Origin: Gammaproteobacteria bacterium
GTDB lineage: Bacteria > Pseudomonadota > Gammaproteobacteria > Steroidobacterales > GCA-2729495
Reading direction: 5' to 3'
NCBI GenBank assembly: GCA_020853135.1
Contig: JADYZO010000019.1
Location: 1 to 32,886, forward strand
DNA length: 32,886 nt
Made by a program: the position numbers and the translations under genes. Shown one piece after another: positions 8,025-17,414 of this stretch (position 1 is the stretch's first letter; every line of letters begins with the position of its first letter). A model generated the notes under the pieces. That model had not been told where the DNA came from, made no database searches, and saw only the letters and a list, made by a program, of their open reading frames with translations.

Positions 8025-9215
8025 TCAGTTCTCCTGCGGGGTGGCGTCGCGGAACGCCACGAGCTCACCGCCGTCGGTGAGCACGTAGAGAAGGTCGCCC
8101 ACCACCAGCGGCGCCGAGGTGATGCGGTGCGAGCCGGCGCGTACCCGCGCGCGCAGCTCGCCGGTGGCTGCATCCAGGAAGTGCAGGTAGCCTTCGAAGT
8201 CACCCACCACGATGCTGCTGGCGAACGGCGTGGGCGCGGTGAGGTCGCGGTAGGCGAGCGCGCTGGACCGCCAGCGCTCCCGCCCGGAGGCCCGCTCCAC
8301 GGCCAGCACGTCCCCGGTGTCCCCCGAGACATAGAGGTTGTTCAGGTCGGCGCCAAGGCCGCTGTAGCTGGAGAACTCCAGGCTCCAGAGGATCTGCCCG
8401 GACTCGCGCGCTAGGGCGGCGAGGCGGCCCTGGTAGCCGACGGTGTAGACATCCGTGCCGATGACGGCAATCGTCGCGTTGATGTCGGCCAGCCGTTCCA
8501 CCTCGGTGCGCCCGGAAGGCGGGTCAACCAGCACGTCCCAGACGACCGAGCCGTCGCTGGCGTCGTAGGCCGCCACGCGGCCGTTGTCGAAACCACAGAG
8601 CACGAGGTTGCGGTCCACCACCGGGGAGCCCGTGCCGCGCACCGACAGGCGCGGCATGGTCTGCTGGATGAACCAGGCCTGCCTGCCGTCGCCGAGGTCG
8701 AGCGCGATGAGCTTGCCGTCCACGGTGCGCACGTAGGCCGCCTTCGGGCCCACAGCCGGCGGCGCGAGGACCTCGCTCGCCACGTTGACGCGCCACTCCT
8801 CGCGGCCGTCGGTGGCGGACAGCGACACCACCCAGCCGTCACTGGAACCCGCGACCACGTGGCCGCTGCCTACCGCCGGGCCACCGGCCAGCGGCAATCC
8901 GGTATCCACGCGCCAGAGGCGCCGGCCGCGGGCCGCATCGAAGGCGATGATGCGGCCATCGTTGTCGGCCGCGTAGAGGTGGCTGCCATCACTGGCCGGG
9001 GCCAGCCCCAGCCGCAGGATGTCGTTGCCGCCGCCGACGCCGCTGCTCCAGACCTCGCGGATCTTCAGCGTCGGCTTGAAGTCGACCAGCTCGGCCGGCT
9101 TGCGCGGGTTGGCATCGTCCTTGCTGAACCAGCTGCAGCCGGTCAGCGGCACCGCCACCAGCAGGAGCACCCCGATGGCCCGCAGCAGCGGGCGACATGC
9201 ACGGACCGTGGTCAT
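8025..9215 (-). CDS. bamB: Outer membrane protein assembly lipoprotein BamB
   Basis: PQQ-like beta-propeller lipoprotein of the Bam complex that inserts beta-barrel proteins into the outer membrane. From the ATG at 9215 the product has 396 residues, with a lipoprotein signal (Arg-containing start, hydrophobic core LLLVAVPL and lipobox LTGC, lipidated Cys27). Repeated propeller motifs follow, such as GRRLWRVDTGLPLAGGPAVG and GREEWRVNV. A GTG six codons upstream is possible, but the ATG has a GGAG about 8 bases before it and gives a better signal peptide. It sits between yfgM and der as in E. coli; its TGA is in the same frame as der, separated from the der CTG only by CTC. Confidence 0.93.
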   Translation of the reverse strand: MTTVRACRPLLRAIGVLLLVAVPLTGCSWFSKDDANPRKPAELVDFKPTLKIREVWSSGVGGGNDILRLGLAPASDGSHLYAADNDGRIIAFDAARGRRLWRVDTGLPLAGGPAVGSGHVVAGSSDGWVVSLSATDGREEWRVNVASEVLAPPAVGPKAAYVRTVDGKLIALDLGDGRQAWFIQQTMPRLSVRGTGSPVVDRNLVLCGFDNGRVAAYDASDGSVVWDVLVDPPSGRTEVERLADINATIAVIGTDVYTVGYQGRLAALARESGQILWSLEFSSYSGLGADLNNLYVSGDTGDVLAVERASGRERWRSSALAYRDLTAPTPFASSIVVGDFEGYLHFLDAATGELRARVRAGSHRITSAPLVVGDLLYVLTDGGELVAFRDATPQEN

Positions 9216-9244
9216 CTCCAGCACTCCAGTCACCGTCGGCTGCG

Positions 9245-9916
9245 CTATTTCGCCGGCGCCGGCGGTGCGGCTGCGGTGGGTGGCGCGCCGTTGCCGACCT
9301 CGTCGAGCTTGGCGCGGACGAAGGGCGGATCGATGACGCCGATGTCCTCGGACTTGAGCGCCTCCTGGTATTCGCCGGCCGCCTCGCTGTTCCTGCCCAT
9401 CGCGGAGTACGCATCGCCACGCACCTCGTGGTAGCGCGCGGCAAGCGCCGACCCGCGTGGCGGCACCAGCACCTTCAGTGCCTCGTCGTACTTCTCCTCC
9501 TGGATCAGCAGCCGGCCGAGCCGCAGCCGCGCCACCTCGCCGATCTCGCGGCTGCGGGCCCCATCGGCCACCTGGCGCAGGTAGTTGGCGGCCTCGTCGG
9601 GCTTGCCCTGGTCGATGCTCGCGCGGGCCATCAGCAGGCGCGCGAGATCGGGATAGGGCGTGGCGGCGTAGTCGGCAACCAGTTGCTTCATCAGGTCGGC
9701 GGCAGGCGGGCCACGGTTTGCACGCAGCGCCGCCAGCAGCTCCTCGTAGACCGCCGAGGCCTGCTCCGCCTGGTGCTGGTGGTAGCCCGTGTACTGGCGG
9801 TAGCCGAAGAGCCCCGCAAGCCCCAGCACCAGGCCCGCCAGCAGGTACCAGCCGTTGGCGCCCAGCCAGTGGCGCACCTGCTCCGCGCGTTGTTGGTCAG
9901 TCAGGTTGTCTTCCAT
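9245..9916 (-). CDS. yfgM: YfgM-family TPR membrane protein (ancillary SecYEG translocon subunit)
   Basis: A 223-residue inner-membrane protein with a short cytosolic N-terminus, one membrane segment at about residues 21-39 (NGWYLLAGLVLGLAGLFGYR) and a periplasmic tetratricopeptide-like domain (residues about 45-205). The C-terminus is Ala/Pro-rich. The YfgM family binds SecYEG and the periplasmic chaperone PpiD and helps hand over exported proteins. The start MEDNLTDQQRAEQ at 9916 was chosen over an upstream extension because family members begin about 20 residues before the membrane segment. It lies between hisS (16 bases upstream) and bamB (29 bases downstream), the standard E. coli order. 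Confidence 0.9.
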   Translation of the reverse strand: MEDNLTDQQRAEQVRHWLGANGWYLLAGLVLGLAGLFGYRQYTGYHQHQAEQASAVYEELLAALRANRGPPAADLMKQLVADYAATPYPDLARLLMARASIDQGKPDEAANYLRQVADGARSREIGEVARLRLGRLLIQEEKYDEALKVLVPPRGSALAARYHEVRGDAYSAMGRNSEAAGEYQEALKSEDIGVIDPPFVRAKLDEVGNGAPPTAAAPPAPAK

Positions 9917-9932
9917 GGGACTCCATCCAGGA

Positions 9933-11215
<1,283 letters not shown>

Positions 11216-11219
<4 letters not shown>

Positions 11220-11794
11220 TCGTCGGCCCCCGCCGCGGTGGCTCCCGCCGGAGACGGCCCGGGTGGTGGCGCAGGATCCGCCCCGGCCGCTGCCCCGCTG
11301 CCCGCCCCGGGCTGCGCCGCGTCCGGCTCCAGGCCGTGGAAGGCTGCCGGTGCCGCCTCGCCGTCGTGGGTGCCCGGGGGCTCCCGGCGAGCGCTGCCAA
11401 GGGCGATGACCAGGCCGACCACCAGCGCCCCGGCGAGCAGCCAGAGCGGCCAGGCGCCGATACGCATGGCTTCGGGCTCCACCCGCGGGCGCGCCAGCGA
11501 CGGCGGACTCATGCTCGCGGGCACGGCCGCACGGTAGGCCTCCAGCACCGAATCGGGCGCCAGCCCGACCAGTTGCGCGTAGCGCCTGAGGTGGCCACGC
11601 ACGAATACCGGTGCGCCCAGGGCTTCGAAGCGTTCTTCCTCCAGGGCCAGCACCATGGGCTCCTCCAGGCGCAGGGCCTCGGCCAGCTGCGCGACCGAGA
11701 GGGCGCGCGCCTTGCGGGCCGAACGCAGCCGCTCGCCGAGCCCGAGGCCGGCCGGCGCCCGTCCCGCCTGCCCGCGCTCGTCCTCATCCGCCAT
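11216..11794 (-). CDS. rodZ: Short RodZ-like protein: helix-turn-helix plus membrane segment
   Basis: RodZ links MreB filaments to the elongation machinery for rod shape. The 192-residue product has the N-terminal HTH_25 domain (residues about 17-90; [36 protein letters not shown]) that contacts MreB, and one membrane segment at about 114-133. After it comes only about 55 Ala/Pro/Gly-rich residues. The periplasmic beta domain (DUF4115) of full RodZ (337 residues in E. coli) is missing, and the stop codon is natural, overlapping the hisS start. The start at ATG 11794 overlaps the pilF stop by 11 bases. Position between pilF and hisS supports rodZ; a simple HTH membrane regulator is the alternative. 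Confidence 0.8.
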
Positions 11795-12572
11795 GACGCT
11801 CGGCCTCCAGGAGCTCCCCGGCCTCTGCCGACATGGGGAATTCCTTCTTGAGACGCTCGGCGTAGCTGCCGGCGGCGGCGGCCTGCCCGAGCGATTTCTC
11901 CACGCGATAGCCCAGCCACAGCACGTCGGGCGTGGCGCGTCCGTCGGCCAGGTAGCGCTCGAGGAAGGCACGCGCCTGCAACAGGTGGCCGCGCTCGTAG
12001 GCGACATCGGCAAGCTGCAGCAGCGCCGCGGTGTAGCCCGGGTCGGCGGCCAGCGCGCCGCGCAGGTAGCCCTCGGCACGCCCCAGGTCGATGCGCTTGG
12101 CGCAGATGCCGGCATTCGTGAGCAGCATCGCCCTGTTGGAGGTCGACTGCGACTCCGGCACGGCCAGCGCCTTGTCGAAATAGCGCATGGCCTCGCCGGT
12201 CTCCTGCTTGCGCAGGCAGAGGAAGGCCGCCATGGCATTGAGCGTATCGGGATCGCCGGGCGCCAGCGCCAGGCTCCTGCGGTAGTTCTTCTCCGCCGCG
12301 GGGATGTCATCCATGCGCTCATAGACCAGCCCGAGCGCGCGGTAGGCGGTGGCGAGGCTGCTGTCCTGGGAGACGGCCTTCTCGAGCCTGGCCTGCGCGG
12401 TCTTGAGGTCGCCCTGGCGCAGGTAACTGATGCCGAGTTCCATGTTGTACTGGGCAGCTTCCTTCTCCGACACCGGCGCCGGCGGCAGCGTGCTGGTGGA
12501 AACGCAGCCCGCCAGCACCAGGCCGAGCGCCACGGCCAGCGCCTGCACTCCGCGCCGCCTCATGACGGCCAT
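11784..12572 (-). CDS. pilF: Type IV pilus biogenesis lipoprotein PilF/PilW (TPR)
   Basis: Outer-membrane lipoprotein pilotin that brings the PilQ secretin to the outer membrane for type IV pili. The 262-residue product has a lipoprotein signal ending VLAGC (Cys23) and TPR repeats across residues about 38-250 (YNMELGISYLRQGDLKTAQ, YRALGLVYERMDDIPAAE, ALLQLADVAYERGHLLQA). The ATG at 12572 has AGGAGG 4-5 bases upstream. It overlaps the rlmN end by 13 bases and the rodZ start by 11, indicating tight co-expression. The rlmN-pilF-rodZ order is common in pseudomonads and xanthomonads, from memory. No other pilus genes lie in the window. Confidence 0.88.
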   Translation of the reverse strand: MAVMRRRGVQALAVALGLVLAGCVSTSTLPPAPVSEKEAAQYNMELGISYLRQGDLKTAQARLEKAVSQDSSLATAYRALGLVYERMDDIPAAEKNYRRSLALAPGDPDTLNAMAAFLCLRKQETGEAMRYFDKALAVPESQSTSNRAMLLTNAGICAKRIDLGRAEGYLRGALAADPGYTAALLQLADVAYERGHLLQARAFLERYLADGRATPDVLWLGYRVEKSLGQAAAAGSYAERLKKEFPMSAEAGELLEAERHGG

Positions 12573-13669
12573 GTGGCCTCCTGGAACCGGCTGTCCCTGC
12601 TGCCGAGCGGAACCCGCACGCGGTTGTCCACCTGGCCGGCCAGCTGGCCGCAGGCCGCCGCAATGTCGTCCCCGCGGGTGCGCCGCGTGACAGTGACGAT
12701 GCCAGCCGCCGAGAGGATGCTGCGGAACTCGTCCACCACACCGGGGGCCGAGCGCCGGTAGCGCGCCTGCGGGAACGGATTGAACGGAATCAGGTTCACC
12801 TTGGCCGGCCGGTGGCGCAGCAGGGCCGCCAGGCGCCGGGCCTGGGCCGGGGAATCGTTGACGCCCGCCAGCATCACGTACTCGAAGGTGATCTCGTGGG
12901 TGTTGGTCGCCCCGACATAGTCCCAGCAGGCATCGAGCAGTTCGGCGATGGGATGCTGGCGGTTGATCGGCACCAGTTCGTTGCGCAGTTCATCGTCGCT
13001 CGCGTGCAGCGAAACGGCGAGCGCCACCCGCGCCTCCTGCGCCAGGCGGCGGATCTGCGGCACGAGCCCCGAGGTGCTCACCGTGACGCGCCGGCGCGAG
13101 AGCTTGCAGGCGAGGTCGTCCACCAGCAGGCTGCAGGCCTGCACCACCGCGCGGAAGTTGGCGAGCGGCTCGCCCATGCCCATGAACACCACGTTGGTGA
13201 TGGGCGAGCGGCCGGCAGGATCGCCCAGCTCGCGCCGTGCCAGCACCACCTGCGCCATGATCTCGGCGGCGCCGAGGTTGCGGTTGAAGCCCTGGTGGCC
13301 CGTGGCACAGAACGAGCAGTTCATGGCGCAACCGACCTGCGAGGACACGCAGAGCGTGCCGCGGCCAGGCTCGGGGATGAACACCGTCTCGATCGCCTGC
13401 CCGGCGCCCGCATCCAGCCGCCACTTCACCGTGCCATCGGCGGATTCCTGCACGGCACTGATGGCCGGCAACTCCAGCGGCGCGCGGGCCGCGAGGTCCT
13501 GGCGCAGCGGGGCGCTGATGTCCGTCATGCGCTGCGGATCGAGCATGCCGTGGCCGTAGATCCACTTCATCAGCTGGCGCGCCCGGAAGGGCTTCTCGCC
13601 AATGCCGACGAAGAACTGCTCGAGCTCGCGGCGCGGCAGCCCCAGCAGATTGACGGCAGGCCCGCTCAC
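12560..13669 (-). CDS. rlmN: Dual-specificity 23S rRNA/tRNA adenine-C2 methyltransferase RlmN
   Basis: Radical-SAM enzyme that methylates C2 of A2503 in 23S rRNA and A37 of some tRNAs. The 369-residue protein has the radical-SAM cluster motif CxxxCxxC at Cys114, Cys118 and Cys121 (GCAMNCSFCATG), GMGEPLANF, STSGLVPQI, and the C-terminal GDDIAAACGQLAG with the methyl-carrier-type cysteine. The N-terminus NLLGLPRRELEQFF and EKPFRARQLMKWIYGHG match the family. The start is GTG at 13669, 7 bases after the ndk stop, without a strong ribosome site, so coupling to ndk is likely. It overlaps pilF. Confidence 0.96.
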   Translation of the reverse strand: MSGPAVNLLGLPRRELEQFFVGIGEKPFRARQLMKWIYGHGMLDPQRMTDISAPLRQDLAARAPLELPAISAVQESADGTVKWRLDAGAGQAIETVFIPEPGRGTLCVSSQVGCAMNCSFCATGHQGFNRNLGAAEIMAQVVLARRELGDPAGRSPITNVVFMGMGEPLANFRAVVQACSLLVDDLACKLSRRRVTVSTSGLVPQIRRLAQEARVALAVSLHASDDELRNELVPINRQHPIAELLDACWDYVGATNTHEITFEYVMLAGVNDSPAQARRLAALLRHRPAKVNLIPFNPFPQARYRRSAPGVVDEFRSILSAAGIVTVTRRTRGDDIAAACGQLAGQVDNRVRVPLGSRDSRFQEATWPS

Positions 13670-13676
13670 CGGGGAC

Positions 13677-14108
13677 TCAGCGCCTGCGCGGGCAGATGTC
13701 GCTCTGCGCGAAGAAGAAGGCGATCTCGTTGCGCGCGGTGTCCGGCCCGTCGGAACCGTGGACCACGTTCTCCTCGATGCTGGCGGCGAAATCGGCGCGG
13801 ATGGTGCCCTTCGCGGCCTTCTTCGGGTCAGTGGCGCCCATGATCTCGCGGTTGCGCTCGATGGCGCTCTCGCCCTCCAGCACCTGCACGACGACCGGGC
13901 CGGAAATCATGTAGCTGACCAGGTCCCGGTAGAACGGGCGCTCGCGGTGGACGGCGTAGAAGGCCTCGGCCTGCGCCTGGCCGAGCTGGATCATCCGCGC
14001 GGCGACGATGCGCAGGCCCGCCTGCTCGAAGCGGCGGTAGACCTCGCCGATGAGATTCTTCTGCACGCCATCGGGCTTCACGATCGAGAGCGTTCTCTCA
14101 ATTGCCAT
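13677..14108 (-). CDS. ndk: Nucleoside diphosphate kinase
   Basis: Balances nucleoside triphosphate pools by transferring the gamma-phosphate through a phosphohistidine. The 143-residue product matches the family, with [15 protein letters not shown] at the start, [23 protein letters not shown], and active-site His117 in ENVVHGSDG. The ATG at 14108 has GGAAG just upstream; an upstream in-frame extension is unlike the family. Transcription continues into rlmN. The upstream 35-base gap holds an AT-rich minus-strand sequence (TTATATCC) that may be a -10 box, but no matching -35 was seen. Confidence 0.97.
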   Translation of the reverse strand: MAIERTLSIVKPDGVQKNLIGEVYRRFEQAGLRIVAARMIQLGQAQAEAFYAVHRERPFYRDLVSYMISGPVVVQVLEGESAIERNREIMGATDPKKAAKGTIRADFAASIEENVVHGSDGPDTARNEIAFFFAQSDICPRRR

Positions 14109-14143
14109 GGTACTTCCTTGGGATATAAGCGAAAAACAGGGAC

Positions 14144-14539
14144 CTAGTCCGCCTGACCGACCCGGGTGGGCTGCGTAGTATCCCAATCCGCCAAGCAGTT
14201 CCGCAAGGCATCCTGGAGAATGAGGAGCCTGCCGAGCCTTTCTGCGGGCAAGCCGAGTTCGCCAGCCAGTGCCGCGGGGTCGAGGCGGCCGAGTGCCGCA
14301 GCCTCCCCGCCACGCAGGCGCGTGGTGGCCAGGCTGCAGGCGGCAATCGTCCAGGGGCAGCCCCAGGCACGGAAGGCGATCTCCCCCACCCGGCCTGCCT
14401 CGATCCGTGCCTCGATCAGGACGTGGGCGCCCTCGGCGGGCGAACCGGCCTCGCCGCGCAAGACCTGCCCGGGTCCGGCCAGCGGGCCCGCGTTGCAGGG
14501 CCGCTCGAAGTGCTGCTCGACCAGTGGTGGGTAGCGCAT
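14144..14539 (-). CDS. Degenerate IscU/NifU N-terminal-like scaffold protein
   Basis: A 131-residue protein with an IscU fold signature: [17 protein letters not shown] at the start, [16 protein letters not shown], then [14 protein letters not shown], and a C-terminal [11 protein letters not shown] helix. IscU holds its Fe-S cluster with three cysteines and an aspartate. By alignment from memory, the first ligand (GAPACGD in IscU) is Glu36 with Ala38 in place of Asp, the second is kept (Cys61), and the third (KIHCS in IscU) is Arg104. Extra cysteines at 15, 68 and 115 are not at ligand positions. It therefore probably cannot hold a standard [2Fe-2S] cluster. It starts 10 bases after iscS, in the iscU position. 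It may be a relic, an IscS regulator or a sulfur acceptor. Confidence 0.75.
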   Translation of the reverse strand: MRYPPLVEQHFERPCNAGPLAGPGQVLRGEAGSPAEGAHVLIEARIEAGRVGEIAFRAWGCPWTIAACSLATTRLRGGEAAALGRLDPAALAGELGLPAERLGRLLILQDALRNCLADWDTTQPTRVGQAD

Positions 14540-14549
14540 GCCCAGCCGC

Positions 14550-15704
14550 TCAGGCCGGCGGCGCCAGGCGCCGCAGCCGCTCCACGCCCGTCACGAAGAC
14601 CTCCACCGCCCGCGCCACCTCCACCGCCGTGGTCACCCGCCCGAGACTGAAGCGGATGGCGCCCTGCGCCAGCTCCGGCGACCGGCCGAGCAGCCGCAGC
14701 ACGGCCGACGGCTCCGCGCTCTCGGCCGCGCAGGCGGCACCGCTGGAAACGGCCAGCTCGCGCAAGGCATGCAACAGGCTCTCGCCCTCGATGCCGGCCA
14801 CGCTGACGTTGAGGATGTGGCAGGCGCGCCGCTGCGGATGGCCGTTGAGGAACACGCCGGGCAGGCGGCTCACCCCCGCCCACAGCGCCTCGCGCAGCGG
14901 CACGAGCCGTGCGCAGTCCTCGACCCTGCGCCCGGCCGCCAGCCGCGCCGCCACGCCCATGCCGATCACCTGGTGCGTGGCCACCGTGCCCGGGCGCAGT
15001 CCCCGCTCCTGCCCGCCGCCCACCAGCACCGGTTCCACGCGCCGCACGGTCTCGCGGCTGATGAACAGCGCTCCGATGCCCTTTGGCCCGTACATCTTGT
15101 GCGCCGACAGCGACAGGAGGTCCACCTGCAGGGCACGCACATCGATGGCTTCGCGCCCGGCGGCCTGCGCGGCATCCACGTGCAGCAGAACGCCCCGCTC
15201 CCGGCACAGCGTGCCGATGGCGGCGATATCCTGCACCACGCCGGTCTCGTTGTTGACCTGCATGAGCGAGACCAGGGTCGTGTCCGGGCGCAGCGCCGCG
15301 GCCACGACAGCGGGCTCGACGATGCCCATGGGATCGGTGGGCAGCCGGGTCACTGCAAAGCCCTGGCGCTCGAGCTCGTCACAGGCGGCCAGCACCGAGG
15401 CATGCTCGCTCGCCGCCGTCACGAGGTGGCGCCCGCGGCCCGCACGCAGGCGCGCTGCACCGATTAGGGCCAGGTTGTTGGACTCGGTGGCCCCCGAGGT
15501 CCAGACGATCTCCCCGGCCGCAGCGCCAATGAGCGCTGCCACCTCCGCACGCGCCTGCTCGACGCGCCCGCGCGCAGCCTCCCCCGCCGCGTGGGTCGCC
15601 GCCGGATTCGCCTGCAGCTGCGGGTCGGTCAGCGCCTCGCACATGGCAGCGGCCACCGCCCGGTCGACCGGCGTGGCAGCCGCATGATCGAGGTAGATCG
15701 TCAC
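14550..15704 (-). CDS. iscS: Cysteine desulfurase, IscS/NifS type
   Basis: PLP enzyme that takes sulfur from cysteine for Fe-S clusters and tRNA thiolation. The 384-residue product begins TIYLDHAAATPVD, has WTSGATESNNLAL, the ASEHASVLA motif, HVDAAQAAG, PLP lysine Lys203 in SAHKMYGPKG, GGGQERGLRPGT, and the class I long cysteine loop SSGAACAAESAEPSAVL with Cys325. It ends at VERLRRLAPPA, lacking the roughly 20-residue tail that follows this point in E. coli IscS and contributes to IscU contact. The start is GTG at 15704, overlapping the trmJ stop by 4 bases (GTGA). iscR, iscA, hscBA and fdx are not beside it. Confidence 0.92.
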   Translation of the reverse strand: MTIYLDHAAATPVDRAVAAAMCEALTDPQLQANPAATHAAGEAARGRVEQARAEVAALIGAAAGEIVWTSGATESNNLALIGAARLRAGRGRHLVTAASEHASVLAACDELERQGFAVTRLPTDPMGIVEPAVVAAALRPDTTLVSLMQVNNETGVVQDIAAIGTLCRERGVLLHVDAAQAAGREAIDVRALQVDLLSLSAHKMYGPKGIGALFISRETVRRVEPVLVGGGQERGLRPGTVATHQVIGMGVAARLAAGRRVEDCARLVPLREALWAGVSRLPGVFLNGHPQRRACHILNVSVAGIEGESLLHALRELAVSSGAACAAESAEPSAVLRLLGRSPELAQGAIRFSLGRVTTAVEVARAVEVFVTGVERLRRLAPPA

Positions 15705-16468
15705 GGCGTGCCGTCGTCCGCGGGCGGGGGCACGCCGCGCCAGTGGCGCTCGCCCGAGCCCGGGGCCAGCGCGGCGAGGATCCCGCGCAGGATGTTCAGC
15801 TCGTTCTGGTCGAGCCGCGCGCGGTTGAACAACCGGCGCAGGCGGCGCATCAGGTTGCGCGGATTGCCCGGATCGAGGAAGCCGCTGGCGGCGAGCACCC
15901 GCTGCAGGTGCTCGTAGAAGAGCTCCATGTCCGCAACCGTGGCTGGCGGGGACTCCGGTGGCGGGATGTCCAGCGTGATGCCCTGCGCCGCGCGCAGCTC
16001 CCAGGCCAGCAGCTGCACGGCGGCCGCCAGGTTGAGGGAGCTGTACCCGGGGTTGGCCGGGATGTAGACCAGCGCATGGCAGAGGTCCAGCTCGGCGTTC
16101 GACAGGCCCGAACGCTCGGTGCCAAACACCAGGGCCACGGGCCCGCCGGCACCCGCGGCGAGCATCTGGCCCGCGCACTCGCGCGGATCGAACTCGGCGA
16201 TGCCGAGCCGCCGGTGCCTCGCGCTGGCACCGACCACCAGGCCGCAACCCTGCACCGCCGCGGCGAGGCTTGCCATCACCTCCGCCGACTCCAGCACATC
16301 GAGCGCGCCCGAGGCACGGGCGCGAGCCTCGGCGCCGTGGTGGTCCGCCGGCGGATTCACCAGCACGAGGCGGTCGAAGCCCATGGTCTTGATGGCACGG
16401 GCGGCCGCACCGATGTTGCCCGGGTGGGTCGGCTCGCAGAGGACGAATCGGACTGGTACGGACGCCAT
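15701..16468 (-). CDS. trmJ: tRNA (cytidine/uridine-32-2'-O)-methyltransferase TrmJ
   Basis: SPOUT-family methyltransferase that methylates the 2'-OH of residue 32 in tRNA anticodon loops using SAM. The 255-residue product has FVLCEPTHPGNIGAAARAIKTMGF, VFGTERSGLSNAELDLC and the trefoil-knot segment IPANPGYSSLNLAAAVQLLAWEL, then a C-terminal helical part. The ATG at 16468 starts MASVPVRFVLCEP; the preceding in-frame codons cross the promoter region and are not family-like. A GGGAG sequence lies about 10 bases upstream. It is divergent from suhB and leads into iscS with a GTGA overlap, the same neighbourhood as in E. coli. Confidence 0.94.
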   Translation of the reverse strand: MASVPVRFVLCEPTHPGNIGAAARAIKTMGFDRLVLVNPPADHHGAEARARASGALDVLESAEVMASLAAAVQGCGLVVGASARHRRLGIAEFDPRECAGQMLAAGAGGPVALVFGTERSGLSNAELDLCHALVYIPANPGYSSLNLAAAVQLLAWELRAAQGITLDIPPPESPPATVADMELFYEHLQRVLAASGFLDPGNPRNLMRRLRRLFNRARLDQNELNILRGILAALAPGSGERHWRGVPPPADDGTP

Positions 16469-16497
16469 GAGGCCGGCTCCCGCCGCAGGGGCCGCGT

Positions 16498-16526
16498 ATT
16501 CTAGCGGGTCGGACGCGCAGCGGCAG
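16498..16526 (-). promoter_or_regulatory. Candidate trmJ-iscS operon promoter
   Basis: The minus strand carries TAGAAT (16503-16498, 5/6 to the -10 consensus); a weak -35 CTGCCG lies 17 bases upstream (16526-16521). The -10 is 30 bases before the trmJ start. No IscR-type site was recognised. Confidence 0.4.
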
Positions 16527-16535
16527 CCTTGCAGG

Positions 16536-16564
16536 TGCACGGCGGCAGTCGCCCGCCGTAGAAT
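16536..16564 (+). promoter_or_regulatory. Candidate suhB promoter
   Basis: TAGAAT at 16559-16564 matches the -10 consensus at 5/6; TGCACG at 16536-16541 is a weak -35 with 17-base spacing. The leader to the suhB ATG would be about 30 bases and has no clear ribosome site. Confidence 0.4.
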
Positions 16565-16599
16565 GGCGCCCCCCGCGCGTCCGGACCAGCACCCCCGCC

Positions 16600-17382
16600 A
16601 TGCAAGCCCTGCTCAACACCGCCGTGAAGGCCGCCCGCAAGGGGGGCGACCTTGCCCTGCGCTACCTCAACCGCGTCGGCGACATCGAGGTGCGCAGCAA
16701 GGCGCGCAACGAATTCGTCACGCAGGTGGACCATGCCGCGGAGGCCGCCATCATCGACAGCATCCGCGAGCGCTACCCCCACCACGCCATCCTCGCCGAG
16801 GAGAGCGGCAGCCACCCCGGCGAGGAATTCTCCTGGATCATCGACCCGCTGGATGGCACCACCAACTTCATCCACGGTTTCCCGGTGTTCTCCGTGTCCA
16901 TCGCGGTGAAGGTGCGCGACCAGCTCGAGGTGGGCGTGGTCTACGATCCATGCCGGCAGGAGCTCTACACCGCCACACGCGGCGGCGGCGCCCAGCTCGA
17001 TGGCCGGCGCATCCGCGTCAGCGCCTGGCCCGGGCTGGAGGGTGCGCTGATCGGCACCGGCTTCCCCTACCGCAGCAACGTCGAGTGGCTGCCGAAGTAC
17101 ATGCCCATGCTCCAGGCGGTGATGGAAAACACCGCCGGCGTGCGCCGGCCCGGCTCGGCGGCACTCGACCTGTGCTACGTGGCGGCCGGCCGGCTGGATG
17201 GCTTCTGGGAGTTCGGTCTGAGCAGCTGGGACATCGCTGCAGGTACCCTGCTGATCCGCGAAGCGGGTGGCCTGGCGACGAGCCTGACGCCGGCCCGGGA
17301 CGTCCTCGAGAGCGGCAACATCATCGCCGGCTCGCCCCGGGTCCACGAGGCCCTGCACCGCCTGCTGGCGCCCCACCTGTAG
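16600..17382 (+). CDS. suhB: Inositol monophosphatase family protein SuhB
   Basis: Mg2+-dependent phosphatase of the inositol monophosphatase family; in E. coli SuhB also joins the rRNA transcription antitermination complex. The 260-residue product has metal ligands in AEESG (about residues 66-70), IDPLDGTTNFIHGFP (about 81-95) and SWDIAAGTLLIREAGG (about 215-230), all intact. RPGSAALDLCYVAAGRLDGFWE is also typical. The ATG at 16600 fits the family N-terminus MQALLNTAVKAARKGG; no clear Shine-Dalgarno sequence precedes it. It is divergent from trmJ as in E. coli, and converges on secF. Confidence 0.95.
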   Translation: MQALLNTAVKAARKGGDLALRYLNRVGDIEVRSKARNEFVTQVDHAAEAAIIDSIRERYPHHAILAEESGSHPGEEFSWIIDPLDGTTNFIHGFPVFSVSIAVKVRDQLEVGVVYDPCRQELYTATRGGGAQLDGRRIRVSAWPGLEGALIGTGFPYRSNVEWLPKYMPMLQAVMENTAGVRRPGSAALDLCYVAAGRLDGFWEFGLSSWDIAAGTLLIREAGGLATSLTPARDVLESGNIIAGSPRVHEALHRLLAPHL

Positions 17383-17387
17383 GCATC

Positions 17388-17404
17388 GGCCGCGGCACGC
17401 GGCC
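17388..17404. terminator. Hairpin between convergent suhB and secF
   Basis: A perfect 7-bp GC stem (GGCCGCG / CGCGGCC) with a 3-base loop sits in the 32-base gap between the two stops. It has no U-tract in either direction, so it could be a weak bidirectional terminator or an mRNA end stabiliser. Confidence 0.4.
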
Positions 17405-17414
17405 CGCCCCGGCC

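Noticed and set aside
5394-8414. 1006-codon open frame on the plus strand opposite the metX-family gene, der and bamB
   Set aside because: It spans three well-supported genes antisense and has no recognisable domain; a shadow of GC-rich codon bias.
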